Part shown: in pieces, positions 32,944-44,595 of the stretch
Position numbering within the stretch: position 1 is the first letter of the stretch
How the letters are laid out: the number at the start of each line of letters is the position of its first letter
Origin: Dreissena polymorpha
Lineage: Eukaryota > Mollusca > Bivalvia > Myida > Dreissenidae
Assembly: GCF_020536995.1 (NCBI RefSeq)
Contig: NC_068367.1
Coordinates: forward strand, 65,695,493 to 65,759,492
Reading direction: 5' to 3'
Length of the DNA: 64,000 nt
Program-made: the position numbers and the translations under genes
Notes under the pieces: generated by a model
What the model was told of the DNA's origin: nothing
The model's database searches: none
Seen by the model: the letters and a program-made list of their open reading frames with translations, nothing else

Positions 32944-35539
32944 ATGACACATCGAAAGGAAAACCATCTTCATGTATCGGAAAATGGTAAGTACCAGTGC
33001 TTGATATGTGATAAAGAATAATCAACCAGACAGAGTTCTTACACTTCGAAACACGGGTTAAGTAAGTCAACGTGTATTGTGGGTCGAACACTATTTTTAA
33101 TACAGCTGTTATTACAATTCATAAGTGGTCCATTTGCTGTTTTTTTTCTGTTTTATAACTGGTTATCATTTTTTTAAACCACATAAACACCAATGCTTAT
33201 TTTTTGAAGATTACACTGCAAGTTAGGCAAGTGATTTCAGTATTTAACAATGCTCAATGTTTACATTGAAAGTCTCATTGCACGCAACTTCAGGCTGGGA
33301 TTATAGACCTGTGATGCTCACTAAAATAACTTCTTGAGGCCCAGGAATAGTTTATTATGAGACTTGAATCTATCGATGACTACAAGAAGACGAGACTTGG
33401 CAAAACATTAAATAATCTAAAATTTTGTGAAATTAACATTAATAACATGCAAGAGTAAAATGGCATTGGTCACCTTTACACCCATGTATTCTGGAATGCC
33501 TGACTGAATAAAGTAAATTACTGAAATTTTAAGAAAAGCATATTTCTAAAACATCATTACAGAAGAAAACACTTTGTTTACATAAAACGAAGAAACAAGT
33601 GTATTATTTTGTCCGAATTATGTTGCCTTCCAGAAGTACCGTACATTCGCGGCCATAAGTCTACCTCGGCCATAAGTCGAGGGGTATAATGTGGCTAGAA
33701 AAACTTGGTTTTTTGCCTTGACTCTGCCATAAGTCGGGGGGTAAATTTCTTCAATATCTCGGACATGTTTAAGTGACGTTTTAGTCATGGTTCTGAGGGC
33801 TTTTGTACCGGCAGTTGACATTTTTTGGGATATTAATAATAAAAATATATTTAAAATGAAACATTCAACGTTTCAATTATTTATTATCACGAAAAATATA
33901 TTTTATTGTTCAAAATCATAATAACATATCATTCATTATTTCGAACTTAATATATACTTCACAAATCAAAATTATTATCCCATTTAACGTAATAACTTTC
34001 AGCGTTTATATTATGAGCATATATTTTTGTATTCAAATGTTAGTGCTATTGATGTGAAAATTCGGTAAAATCTTGAACGCAGAAATTCATTATATGGTCA
34101 AAATAATTGTAACTTACTCACAAATAATCAACAACCCTTTCGCCATTATGCGTGAAACACGTGAATTTACCAACACTCGCATCGCTCGCTATTCGACTGT
34201 TACATATTCGTAAATCACGAGATACCCGAGGAATATTTTCTGCATACTGGAAAAACGTCTTTTCTAATAATACTTAGCAGATAATCGAAAGTAATTGTGT
34301 ATTTTATATGTCCAATTACACTTTTTAATAATCCAGGGTGAGTGCGTAATATTATTATAATCAAACAATGAATGAAATCTTCACTCAGATAAGATCTATA
34401 TATTTACGAAACGATTATGCATTAATTGTGGGACAGTTGTGAATAAATCAACGAAACCACACCTTCATCCAATCAAAAAATATACAATGTGAAGTTGAAC
34501 AATAGCGATCGGTTAAAGGCGTATCCGACAATCGAGTAATTATTTTTGATTGGTCAGAAGTAGTTTGCAGCAGAACCGTTGTGCATATCATTAACGGATA
34601 ACTATTTTAGGCGTGACGCAATTATAGACAAATGATCGAAAGGATGCCAACACTACACTTTACACTTTGATCTTAGTCAAAAGGCCGAGAAGCGATAATT
34701 GGTGGCATAAAGACATCTGCACCTGTTGACAGTTTGTATTTACACGGATTAACTTTAAATGGGTACAAGTGTCAGCAGTCGATTTTCTATTGTTCTTAGA
34801 AGACAACGGACGATGTATCGATAGACAAATTGCTATTTTTATTTTTCGCCACTTTACCGTATTTCACAAATGTTTAATATTTTCGAAGTTATTTTTACAT
34901 GTTTTTATTTGGACTTTTTACGAAGATTATTGCATTAAAAACCAATGTAAACATGAGTATTTTATTATCGGCGGACATTTAAGTAAAAGACGAGTCGGCC
35001 TTACCGTAAACAGTCATTATTCTTCCGCTTTGGAGATTTATTACTTAAAAAAAAAGGCACAGAAATATGTTTATTTTTTATTTTTATTTAGTACCTCATC
35101 CATAAGTCGAGTTGACTTTTAAAGTCAATTTTGGGAGCGTTTTTAGGTCGACTTATGGCCGCAAATTTACGGTAGTTTCACACTTGGTAGTACACGTGGC
35201 TCACACATGAGGTAAAATGGCCGTGGTAACTACTTGGAAGTTGGGAGGCAAAACAACTAGGGAAAAGGAAACTACTTGGGTGCAAAACAACCTAATACTG
35301 TACGGAATTTAATTTTGTTCGAACATGTTGATTTTTTTAAACCACAATCATTTGCTTGTGAATTAAGTTTCTATAATTATAAACCTGTTAACGAGTTAAA
35401 GAGTTTTATATAATATTTGTTTCAAAATATACATTCACATGTCTTTTTTCCAGGTCCACTGAAGCGTGTGAAGATACTGTATTTTGATGATGAAACACTT
35501 TCAGTGCCACGTTCTACGCACTATTGGAGACAGATTTAA
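32944..35539 (+). CDS. Small two-exon frame head-to-head with the 32711 gene
   Basis: Exon 1 (32944-32986) reads MTHRKENHLHVSEN and ends at donor G/GTAAGT. Exon 2 (35454-35539) follows TCTTTTTTCCAG and continues in phase as GPLKRVKILYFDDETLSVPR then STHYWRQI and TAA. The phases fit exactly (43 + 86 bases = 42 residues plus stop). The same frame stays open past the stop for a further 36 codons (QYLNNVMKKMDEIHPLQLPE), which hints that the stop may be a later change in a longer exon. The intron contains the short element 33639-35172. Product unknown. Confidence 0.4.
33639..35172. mobile_element. TA-flanked TIR element, non-autonomous
   Basis: The left end CCGTACATTCGCGGCCATAA and the inverse of the right end CCGTAAATTTGCGGCCATAA match well, and both are flanked by TA (33637-33638, 35173-35174). 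A second inner repeat of CATAAGTCG-type bases follows on the left. The interior is AT-rich with no transposase. TA duplication points to Tc1/mariner-type mobilisation. Length 1534 bp. It lies in the intron of the 32944-35539 frame. Confidence 0.7.
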
Positions 35540-36007
35540 TGTAGAAAAACTACACAATATCTGAATAATGTTATGAAAAAGATGGATGAAATCCACCCAT
35601 TACAGTTACCAGAAGCTCCTGTAGTTAGTCACCTAATTCCAGTTTAGTTCTCTGAGATTCTTGTGATGGTGAATGTTGAGGAATTCTGTGAAGTCCTAGT
35701 GTTTATTGACACAAGATTACATGCAAATTCAGAAGACACTAAGTATGCAGAATTCCGAACAGATACAGTAATTTTTTATCTGTGTAATTTTGTGACAAAT
35801 TATAGTCGGTTATATACATGTATATGTATGTGTGTACCAGAAGATTTTGTAAGGACTTAAAGGAGAAGTACTTTTTGGTATTTCAGGGATAATTTTCTCC
35901 AGTTCTCCATAAAAGCTTATGTTTGGATACTCATTAGGAGTGCCTCGTAACGTTGTTTCTAGTGAGTACCCACATAATGTTTTAGGATAAGAAATAAGAC
36001 AAAGTAT
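35540..36007. other. Possible degraded coding remainder, no clear gene
   Basis: After the stop of the plus-strand frame there is further open sequence to 35646 and a 65-codon frame at 35663-35860 of unclear meaning. Nothing else is supported. Confidence 0.3.
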
Positions 36008-37525
36008 CAGGGCTTGCACTAAGCGGCGTACGGCCGTAAATTACGCCCGATAATGGTTTCCATACGCCGATTAAAAAAAACCATGACGTCCACTATACTT
36101 CCTTAAAATTGGTCATACGCCGAAAATAGCAACCCGTAACGTAAGCTGTCGATTAAAATAATACTTCAATCAACACTGCTTTCTGCCGACTGTTTTGCAC
36201 ACGTCTCGATCAGTCTTAACTTCGCCTCCTTATATTTGATACCGCCCGCAGGTGATTAGCAAGTTTATTGTGTGTTGTTTATCTAACGGTTACACAATTT
36301 ACCCCCGCGCGGATCGCAAATTGACCGTGACAAACCAGTCGCTTAATATTGGTTGCTATAACAACACACTCGTGCCTCTTTGCGCGTGTCGCATGTTGTC
36401 TAATGATTAGGAGATAATTGCTGGTTTGGGGCAGACGGCACGGTAAAAGAAAGACGGCAAAAATAATTAAAGAAAAACAAAACTGATCAAAGTTTAATTA
36501 ATTACGTAGATTCACTACCGTATAAGTTCCCGCGAGTTTTCTCAGTTTGTTAATTCACCGATAATTACGAGTAATAACCATCTTATATAAACTGGAATCA
36601 CAATTCATTTTCTATACTAACATGTCATTTTACTAGTCAGAAACATTCAGAAAACACATTTCCTGGATTAGATATAACTTATCCGAGTAGAATTAAATTG
36701 CTACGCCATGACCTTCGACATTGCAAATGGCTGACCTATTGTAACATTCAACCCGCGTTCAGTTCAAAGCTGGCGATTCAAATTACAAGTAATGTTGATT
36801 CAATAATGGAGAAAACATAAAATGGATTTAACAAACATTTGATAAGGTTTGTTAAACCAGATAACAACAAGGAAAGTTTGGATTATTAAAGTTAAACTGG
36901 TAAGGCATTTATAAAGTGTACATATTTCGGACATGTATAGTATTCGGATAAACAGTAATAGATATACTAGATGCTCCATCATGACCATTCATTAAGATTG
37001 TGTTTTGTTGCAAATGCAGTCATAGGGGTGAGGATAATAAAATGACAATAAATATGTGATGAAAACTTGCAACCGCACATATCTCAAATAACTTAAATGT
37101 GTTGAATGACTTAAATGTGTTATGATTATTAATCAATTAATAAATAATTTAATTTAAGTAGATTTTAAGAAGAATTTATTGTTTTTACAAATGAACATAG
37201 AAAAATGATAGAAATAATAAAAGTTTTGAAATTAACATGTTTTGTCGATATTGTTTGCACAAACTTATACCCTGATTTTCCAAACTTCTCCCTATTTTTA
37301 AAGCCTAGGGTAGTTTCCGCCTTGTTGTATGATATATCTAGTTACTTTCACAGATGTACAGTGACCCAAAATGGATGGGAAGAGTTTGTGATCATTTACG
37401 CAGTTGACATTCTGTTAACATCAACATTAAAGTGGTTTGGACTTCCAACATTTTTGAGTGGGACTTCCATAAGTAAAGGGCAGGAAGTCAGGACTTCCAA
37501 AATTTATTTCTTAGTGCAAGCCCTG
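36008..37525. mobile_element. hAT-like non-autonomous DNA transposon
   Basis: The left end CAGGGCTTGCACTAAG is perfectly inverted at the right end CTTAGTGCAAGCCCTG. AAGTAT directly flanks both ends (36002-36007, 37526-37531) as a six-base target duplication. CAGGG ends suggest hAT, though hAT usually duplicates eight bases. No transposase frame in 1518 bp. Confidence 0.8.
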
Positions 37526-37724
37526 AAGTATCCCAGACCTATCAACAAACACTCCTCCTTAACATTAGTCCTCTGTTTGTGTATGATATATATAAATCTC
37601 ATGATATGACAGCAATATCTTGCAGACACCACAGCAAGCAAAGTTTCAATGTGAAAATTGTTTTGAAATATAATTTGAAAGAAGTCAAATTATCATTGTC
37701 TGAACTAGTTTATTTTAAATATGT

Positions 37725-38080
37725 AGGACAATTGTAGACTTTGGTTCTAGACCTGTTCTATATGTGTTCTTATTCCCCATTAGAACGTTTGTAGAACTTA
37801 CTGGTTCTTAAAGAGTTCTAAATGTGTTCTAGAACTACAGTTTAGAACATTTTTAGAAATTTCTTGAACTTATTTTGTTCTAGAAATGTTCTAAAAATGT
37901 TCTTGTCTTTATTGGAACAGTTTCAGAACTAAGCCTTGTTCCACAAATGTCTGGAATTATTCTAGAAAACAGTTCTGGAACAATTCCAGAACATAAGTTC
38001 TAGAACGCAAATTTGGAACATTCTAGAACTGTTCTTGATGTTCTAGAACAGTTCCAGAACCGTTCCAATTTCTAGAACAA
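37725..38080. repeat. Right subterminal TTCNNGAA array of element A
   Basis: About eleven TTCNNGAA sites (TTCTAGAA most often, also TTCCAGAA, TTCTTGAA, TTCTGGAA) in roughly 350 bp, next to the inverted terminal repeat. Confidence 0.8.
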
Positions 38081-38095
38081 ATCTTCGCAGGGGCA

Positions 38096-39512
38096 GAGTC
38101 CTGAAGTAAAAACAGTTTAACCTACTGAGCTATTCCGCCGAGTACATATACATGAAGTATTTTATACCTTATATAAGTAATCTTCGTAGTTTCACAAAAT
38201 TTAACGACAAAAACAGAACTCTCCAAATTATTCAATCGTTTCGCGTTGCAACGCTTTATAATTTTTAGGTTTTAAAATCGTCAAAAGATGCATATAATGG
38301 CTATATTAGACCATGGTAAATGTTCAGTATTACTGTTTCCTCACAAATATCATAACTAAAACGAAAATTTGCGAATCTGAAACAACTTTTTCGGCGTAAG
38401 CTGAATAAGCCAGCTTTTCACCCTGACTTGACCTTTGTAAGTGTCCAATAATACTCAAATAAAATTTCCCGCGGCTAGGTACAAATGAATACACTTCATT
38501 TATTCCATTGGCTGATTTGAGTATAACACCAGAACATTGGAAACATATCCGCGTCTTTGTAACACTGTTTTACTGCATGAAACAATTTTATCTCTAATGA
38601 AAAGGCCCAATAGATAGAACAGTTTTACAATCAATTTTCGACATAAATACAGTTTGTGCGTTCACCTTTTATTTTCAGAGAATTACCAGCGCAAAAGCGT
38701 TTAACTAAAGGCTATGTTGTCATATTTAGTACTTACTTGCATTGCATTTCAACCCGCGATGTTTCGGGTCAATACGCGGTCATTTTGTGAAAGTCAGAGT
38801 TTATATACAGTTCATCACCGGAGTTCGCAAAAGGGGTTGCGATCATTGTGTCTTACTGACAATAACGTAGTGACTGTAATGCATAGCATTCCAATCCGCA
38901 AGGTATCAAGGTCAGTTTGCGGTCAGTTGCAGAAATCTTTATATAAACGCCGTCTCGTAAACTTTGTGCACTTGAAGTCTGTTTTGATCAGAAAGATACT
39001 AAATAAAGATATTCGGCGATATCATTGTGGTATGTCAATCATCGATTTTTAATATGGTTTCAAAATTTGCATGATAAGGACCGATTTTGATAAAATTAAT
39101 TAGAAATATTTATCCATTTAGACCAGTTTATTAAGCATGACCACAATAATTCGCTATACTATAATTATGCAATTAAATAAGATTCGAGTATTGCCGGCTG
39201 ACCTATATGCACTCGTTTATTTTCATGTTTCTTGTGTTTTTCTATTTTGTAAATATAGATATCTGAGTAATAATATCACATAAAGCAAAATAAGCCACGA
39301 AATCTGGCGCAACACCCCGTAATTGATTTGCTTATGATGTAGCTAACAACTGCGCAGAAAAAAGGCATCCGCTACTTTTTATCTCATAGAGATAACTTTT
39401 GATCGTTCATAAACATCGACCACAATCAACGCCGTATATCTTTTTTTAAAGATATTTCTTGTTTCAATTTTGTCAATTTACCAAAGCGTGAAAAGATCCC
39501 TTTAAACAATTT
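38096..39512. repeat. Dispersed repeat, copy interrupted by a HINE
   Basis: 38140-38389 and 39464-39512 together match 5590-5872. On the minus strand the left part runs into TCGGCGGAATAGCTCAGTAG GTTAAAC, a tRNA-like A-box region, cut off at the end of element A. The inserted sequence is 38390-39463. Confidence 0.7.
38390..39463 (+). mobile_element. HINE-like element, family e, at a site with a known empty copy
   Basis: The head TTCGGCGTAAGCTG has hairpin AAGCTG/CAGCTT; the tail has ACGCCG (inverse of CGGCGT), hairpin ATATCTTT-tt-AAAGATAT and TTCTTGTT. It divides a repeat that is continuous at 5820/5821, where the flanks read AACAACTTT and GTTAAATTT. No target duplication is seen. Interior of 1074 bp has CCCGCGGCTAGGTAC, ATTCCATTGGCTGATTTGAG and ACATATCCGCGTCTTTGTAA but no protein. 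Confidence 0.8.
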
Positions 39513-39589
39513 TAAAAGTTTCTATGATGTTTTAAAACTTATCAATATTCCGCACAAAATTTTAAATAGCTCAGCAAATGACCCTTCCC

Positions 39590-40330
39590 GAAAAAGTGTG
39601 TAAAATGTGCATTTAATGCGCATTTAATGCGCATAAAACGCAGCGGTATTGGCACCGTATTATTCACTTTACCAAGTGCATTTTTCTGTGCAAAAAAGAG
39701 TGTTTTTTCTGCATTTTTCTCTCAAAAAATACACTTTTCAAGTGTATTAATGCGCTTAAGTGTATTTTTAAGTGTATTTAAGTGTACTAAAGTGCACTAA
39801 TACGCTTCAGTTTTATTTGTTTCCCAGAAACTGCACTTCAAGTGTATTTAAGTGCATTTTAACTGTGTTAATTAAGTGCATTAATACACTCAAGTGTATT
39901 TTTTTATCCTAAAAAAAACGCTCAAGCGTATTTTTGAGTGTATTAGTTCACTTAAAATACACTCAAGTGTATTTTATAAAAAATACGCTCAAGTGTATTT
40001 TTAAGCGTATTAGTGCACTTAAAATACACTCAAGTGTATTTTATAAAAAATACGCTCAAGTGTATTTTTAAGCGTATTAATGCAATTAAAATACACTCAA
40101 GTGTATTTTATAAAAAAATACGCTCGAGTGTATTTTTAAGCGTATTAGTGAACTTAAAATACACTCAGGTGTATTTTATAAAAAATACGCTCAAGTGTAT
40201 TTTTAAGCGATTAGTGCACTTAAAATTCACTCAAGTGTATCTTTTTTAAACGAGTATTTTTAAGATAGATAAAGATACACTAAAGTGTATCTTTGAAAAA
40301 TGAGTATTTTAACGATACATTCATTTGGAT
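39590..40330. repeat. Left array of element B, including a 62-65 bp satellite block
   Basis: AAGTGTATT, AAGTGCATT and ACACTCAAGTGTATTTT recur throughout. From about 39940 to 40240 the unit AAAATACACTCAAGTGTATT TTATAAAAAATACGCTC... repeats five times at about 63 bp. Confidence 0.85.
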
Positions 40331-40558
40331 ATGAAAAGTGACCAGTTTAAATATGAACTGAAACACGTACAGCAAATAAACTTATTTATGTACATTAAAT
40401 AACATATCTACACTCAACGAAATCACAGCATCAGTGTCCGACAAATCCATTGCCCGGAGCCCGGGGGCTACCGAAATTTTCCATCTGGCTACTGAAATTT
40501 TCCGGCTGACGCCCGCCTTATAAAGTCTTATTTACAAAGACTTCAGTCTACTTGTGCT

Positions 40559-41517
40559 TCAGCGCAGACGCCTTAAACAACCTCTCATCTTTTCTTCAAC
40601 ATCCACCAGAGGCTTGTCAAAGGTTTTTGCTATGACATCTGAAAAAATATAATAGACTATTCATTTTAAAAACATGCCAAAAAAAAAAATCTTTTCTTAA
40701 ATAGAAAATACTCTAGCCAGAAAAAGAGGTTAAATATTTGCATATTAAGGAAGTCAACACAAATGAGTTTAGAACTGATTGTCCTGGAGACAGTGACAAA
40801 GTTTTTCAATGTATGTTTTCATGAATTAAAAAAAAACCATTGTTAACTGTCACTTGGATAATAAAAACTCCTTCTTTTCACAAATGATGTAATTTAATGA
40901 TCATTTATGCGACTGTAAACAGTAAGTGATCTGAAAAATATTTGTAGGTTGTGTAGTATTGAATTTCTATACGGGTAACTGGTACTTCAAATTTTTATGA
41001 TGAAGAAAAAGTACCAATGATTGCATTTCTCTCAGCAGTGGGGAGGCTTGGTCTTGGTGACCCCATTGTAGTTGTTGCTCCCTTCATGGAGCAAGTCACA
41101 AGCTGGTGGGGAGTGAATAGTCGGCACATGGCCTGTGCGATGGCCTTCACCTCCCTGGTTTCATGCTGGATTTCAGCTTTAATGATACTCTGGAACCAAA
41201 AAAAGGAAATGAGTTATGACAAAATATTTACAATTGGTAATTTTCCAAAGCTTGTAATTTACTTTCATCACATTTCAAACTCTATGAATATTTGTCACAT
41301 TGGTCAAAATTGTGACGCTTTTAAAATGCAATAACCTGTATAGTTTTGCCTCTCAACAAATCCAGCTTTGTTGTTCAAGGACAGGGCGAGGTTTGCCCAC
41401 TTCAGTTCCCCTCAAGTTGGCCAGCTCGTGCAGGGTAAAAGCCTGGTGTAGAAGTCCATACATCAGGTAGTATGATAACCCCTTTTGCTCTTGGGGCAAG
41501 AGTTTAACCTTCAACAT
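40559..41517 (-). CDS. BEN-domain protein gene, three exons seen
   Basis: Last exons: 41189-41015 (acceptor GGTTCCAG, donor ATTG/GTAC) and 40638-40559 (acceptor TATTTTTTCAG), 175 and 80 bases, whose phases join perfectly to give SIIKAEIQHETREVKAIAQA, MCRLFTPHQLVTCSMKGATT, RPSLPTAERNAIIDVIAKTF and VEEKMRGCLRRLR stop. The FT-QLV-CSM-G, R-L-LD-like spacing and closing basic helix fit a BEN domain, a DNA- and protein-binding fold of chromatin regulators also found in some viruses and transposons. An upstream exon, 41517-41336, reads YYLMYGLLHQAFTLHELANL then RGTEVGKPRPVLEQQSWIC and resembles a second BEN copy; it has a TGA before its donor (CAG/GTTATT), so it is decayed or ends at an earlier donor. 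It lies inside element B. Confidence 0.65.
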
Positions 41518-41519
41518 TT

Positions 41520-42219
41520 AAATATGAGGGAAAGAAATCTGTTCAGTAATAACCAGAAATATCTATAAATAACAATAAAGATGACAATAATCATAAAACA
41601 CAACCACAACAATTCACTGTACACAACATTTACACTTTATCATGTGTATGTTTATCTATATTTGCTTCAAATTGTGTTTTTTTTCCTTTAAATTGCAATA
41701 CATTAACTTATCAATTTACATTTCCCAGTGACAATACATCAATATAATAATGATCATAATTTATTCAATAAACTAAATAAAAAAAAGGATGAAGAAATGA
41801 CAATACAAACCTGTTAAAACTGTTCTTCAGTATTGAAAAAAAACAGTTGAACCTCTTTTCCAACAAACTTATTGTTGATTTCCAAATTGTAGTAAAAACA
41901 CATTGTTTTCATCACACAAAACTTCATGCTGACAGTATTTTAATACATTTTACAGAACAATTTTAAGTCTCAATGTTAATTTAATATAGCTCAATATTCA
42001 ATTGCTGAAAACAGCTTGTTTTTCAAAAGTTGTTGTTTTCAAATAATTTCCTGTGCAAAAATTTGAACCAATCAAAAGTCTTATACCTCATTCCAGCCTT
42101 ATGTCTTGGCAACCCCTATCAGTAGCCTTATCTGCCCCTAGATAATCAGTACCCTGTTTAACTCTGAATGCCTGACAGATTGTTATCTGTTTATTGTTAG
42201 TGGTGTGAAAAGCGGTGTT
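41520..42219. other. No gene assigned
   Basis: AT-rich. A minus-strand open stretch at 42088-42230 (KQITICQAFRVKQGTDYLGA) may be another exon of the BEN gene but is cut by the family e insertion, and I could not confirm splice sites. Confidence 0.3.
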
Positions 42220-43745
42220 TTTCGGCGTAAGCTGCATAAGCCAGCTTTTCACCTTAGCCTGACCTTTGTAAGTGTCCAATAAAATTCCAATAAAATTTCC
42301 CGCGGCTAGGTACGAATGAATACACTTCATTTATTCCATTGGCTGATTTGAGTATACCACCAGAACATTGGAAACATATCCGCGTCTTTGTAACACTGTT
42401 TTACTGTATGAAACAATTTTATCTCGAATGAAAAGGCTTAATAGATAGAACAGTTTTACACTCAATTCTCGACATCAATACAGTTTGTGCGTACACCTTT
42501 TATTTTCAGAGTATTACCAGCGCAAGAGCGTTTATACTTAAAAGGCTATGTTCTCATATTTAGTACTTACTTCCTTATTCCTGTCAACATGTTAACATGT
42601 AAAAGTATAAAGAGCAATGGAAGCGAGGCCTCACTTTAAAGCATTGCATTTCAACCCGCGAGGTATATCGGGTCAATTCGCGGACATTCAGAGTTTATAT
42701 ACAGGTCAACACCGTAGTTGGCGGCCAGTAAGATAATCGCTATATAATAAAGACGCTATCCGTGAACTAGGTGACCTGGAATTTTCTTTAGACCAGAAAT
42801 ATGTTAAATGAAGATATTCAGCAATATAATTATGGTATGTAAATAATAGATTCTTAATGTGTTTTCAACAATACAATGATAAATATTATTGTTGATAAAT
42901 TTAACAATAATTATTCGTCCATATTGCCTAATGTACTAAAGTGATATTATGAGCATGTAACAGTTTATAGGTGTCTATCGCAACCGTTGATTATTTTTGA
43001 TGTTTCTACTTCATATACACTTATATTAATTAATTCAGCATCATCATACTAAAACAATATACCAGAAAGAGAAAAATAATGCATTTGAATATCAACCGTA
43101 CTTTCGTTTGACAACTGATCATGCGTTTACGAGTTGAACCTAAATTTATTTTTAGTGCAGATTTGTTCATACGACACAAAGACACGAAATTGTTTTACGG
43201 ATCATTTCAGCTTACAGGACTGGGTGGGTCACGTAAGAATATCGAATATAAAATATATTTTTATAAACAACTGGTAGCAAGGTGAGTTGCAGATAGTTAA
43301 TCAGTAACCACATTTTAACTAACTATTTTGACCTGTTAATTCTTTTCAGCTCAATTCAACAGTGCAAAATGCCCATAATATCACTTTAAGCATTAGCACG
43401 ATGATAATTGATACTGTTAATAATCGAATCAAATAGCAATGCCCGACAAACCACTAAAACAGGTTTGTTCGAAGAACGCGCCTATAAATACGGATACATC
43501 TCGTGTGGCCGGTTGACTCATATGTTTAAATTTCACTTCCATTCTTCTTTTGGTTTTCTGTTTTGTATCTATAGGTTTATGACCAGCAATATGTTATAAT
43601 GTAAAATAAGCCGCGAAAACTCCCCGTAACATCCCGTACTGCGTGTGATGCAGCTAAGAACTGCACAGAAAAAGACATTCGCTATCCTTGATCTCATTCA
43701 TTAAACTATTTACGCCGTATATCTTTTTTAAAGATATTTCTTGTT
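42220..43745 (+). mobile_element. HINE-like element, family e, longer copy
   Basis: Head TTTCGGCGTAAGCTGCATAA with hairpin AAGCTG/CAGCTT; tail TTACGCCG (inverse of CGGCGTAA), hairpin ATATCTTT-tt-AAAGATAT, TTCTTGTT. Its first 340 bp are about 90 percent like 38390-38735 by eye; the middle is longer and more diverged. Confidence 0.75.
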
Positions 43746-44269
43746 AGGTATTGTCTTGTTATTTTGTTTACTGTTTATGTAACACAGGTCATGTTTGGCA
43801 TCTTATTATTTTATTGCAAATTAAGAAAATGGATATGATGGTATCATATGAAACTGAATGTGAATGGCAACAGTTGAAAATATTGCTTTTAAGCATATTT
43901 GTATTTGACAGAACATTTACATTTATTTCAATTTATTGGAAAGTGTTATTTATTGACTTAATTCATAATTGTTATTTAACCAGATATTTTTTTATATTGA
44001 TTAGAATAGACAGACAGATACAAAATAGATAGTGATATATTGTGTATTACATGTTTTGAATAAACTTAAAAAAAAACACTTATGTGGGTTGTTTAATTTT
44101 ATGAGCAGACAAATTTCAACAATAAGACCATTAATATAATGTGAAGATAAGAAAGAATTCAGTACAAGCCTGCTATTAAAGACATTGCTGTCCTTTAACT
44201 TCAGTTATTTCCTATAGTGTTCTGATTAAGTCAATTGATTAAAAATACACAGAATATTAGAGTTATACT

Positions 44270-44595
44270 TATTTTTAAGAAGATACACTTGTTCAGAAAG
44301 CGTATTTTTTTACAAATAAGAAGATACACTTAAATGCACAAAAATGCACTTCTTGCATAAAAAGATACGCTTTGTCTACAAAAGATACACTTGTTTTGAA
44401 AAAGATACATTTCTTAGATAAAAAAGTACAGAAAAATACGCTTGAAGAAAATGAAGATACAGAAAAAATGCACTTTAGTGCACTTGCTAATGAAAAAGGT
44501 GCAGAATTAATACACTTTTAATACACTTATAGTAAAAAGCGCAGAAAAAATACACTTTTTTAAGCGTATTTTGGAAAAAAAGCGTATTTTATTTT
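44270..44595. repeat. Right array of element B
   Basis: AAGATACACTT, AAATGCACTT and AAATACGCTT repeat irregularly, the inverse of the left array motifs. Confidence 0.75.

Larger units (their letters stand above)
30345..38093. mobile_element. Element A: large TIR element with TTCNNGAA arrays and internal genes
   Basis: The left end CCCCTGCGAAGATTT is repeated inverted at the right end AAATCTTCGCAGGGG. Directly inside each end lies an array of TTCNNGAA palindromes. Between them are a minus-strand first exon (32528-32711) with downstream fragments, a head-to-head plus-strand two-exon frame (32944-35539), and two nested short elements (33639-35172, 36008-37525). Without those the length is about 4.7 kb. 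No target duplication is obvious (GATGT left, CAGAG right). No known transposase was recognised. The pairing of the two ends is supported by both the terminal repeat and the shared array motif. Superfamily unknown. Confidence 0.55.

Noticed and set aside
40438-40520. CAGTGTCCGACAAATCCATT as a hAT-type end
   Set aside because: No inverted partner was found within element B or beyond, so it was not listed as an element.
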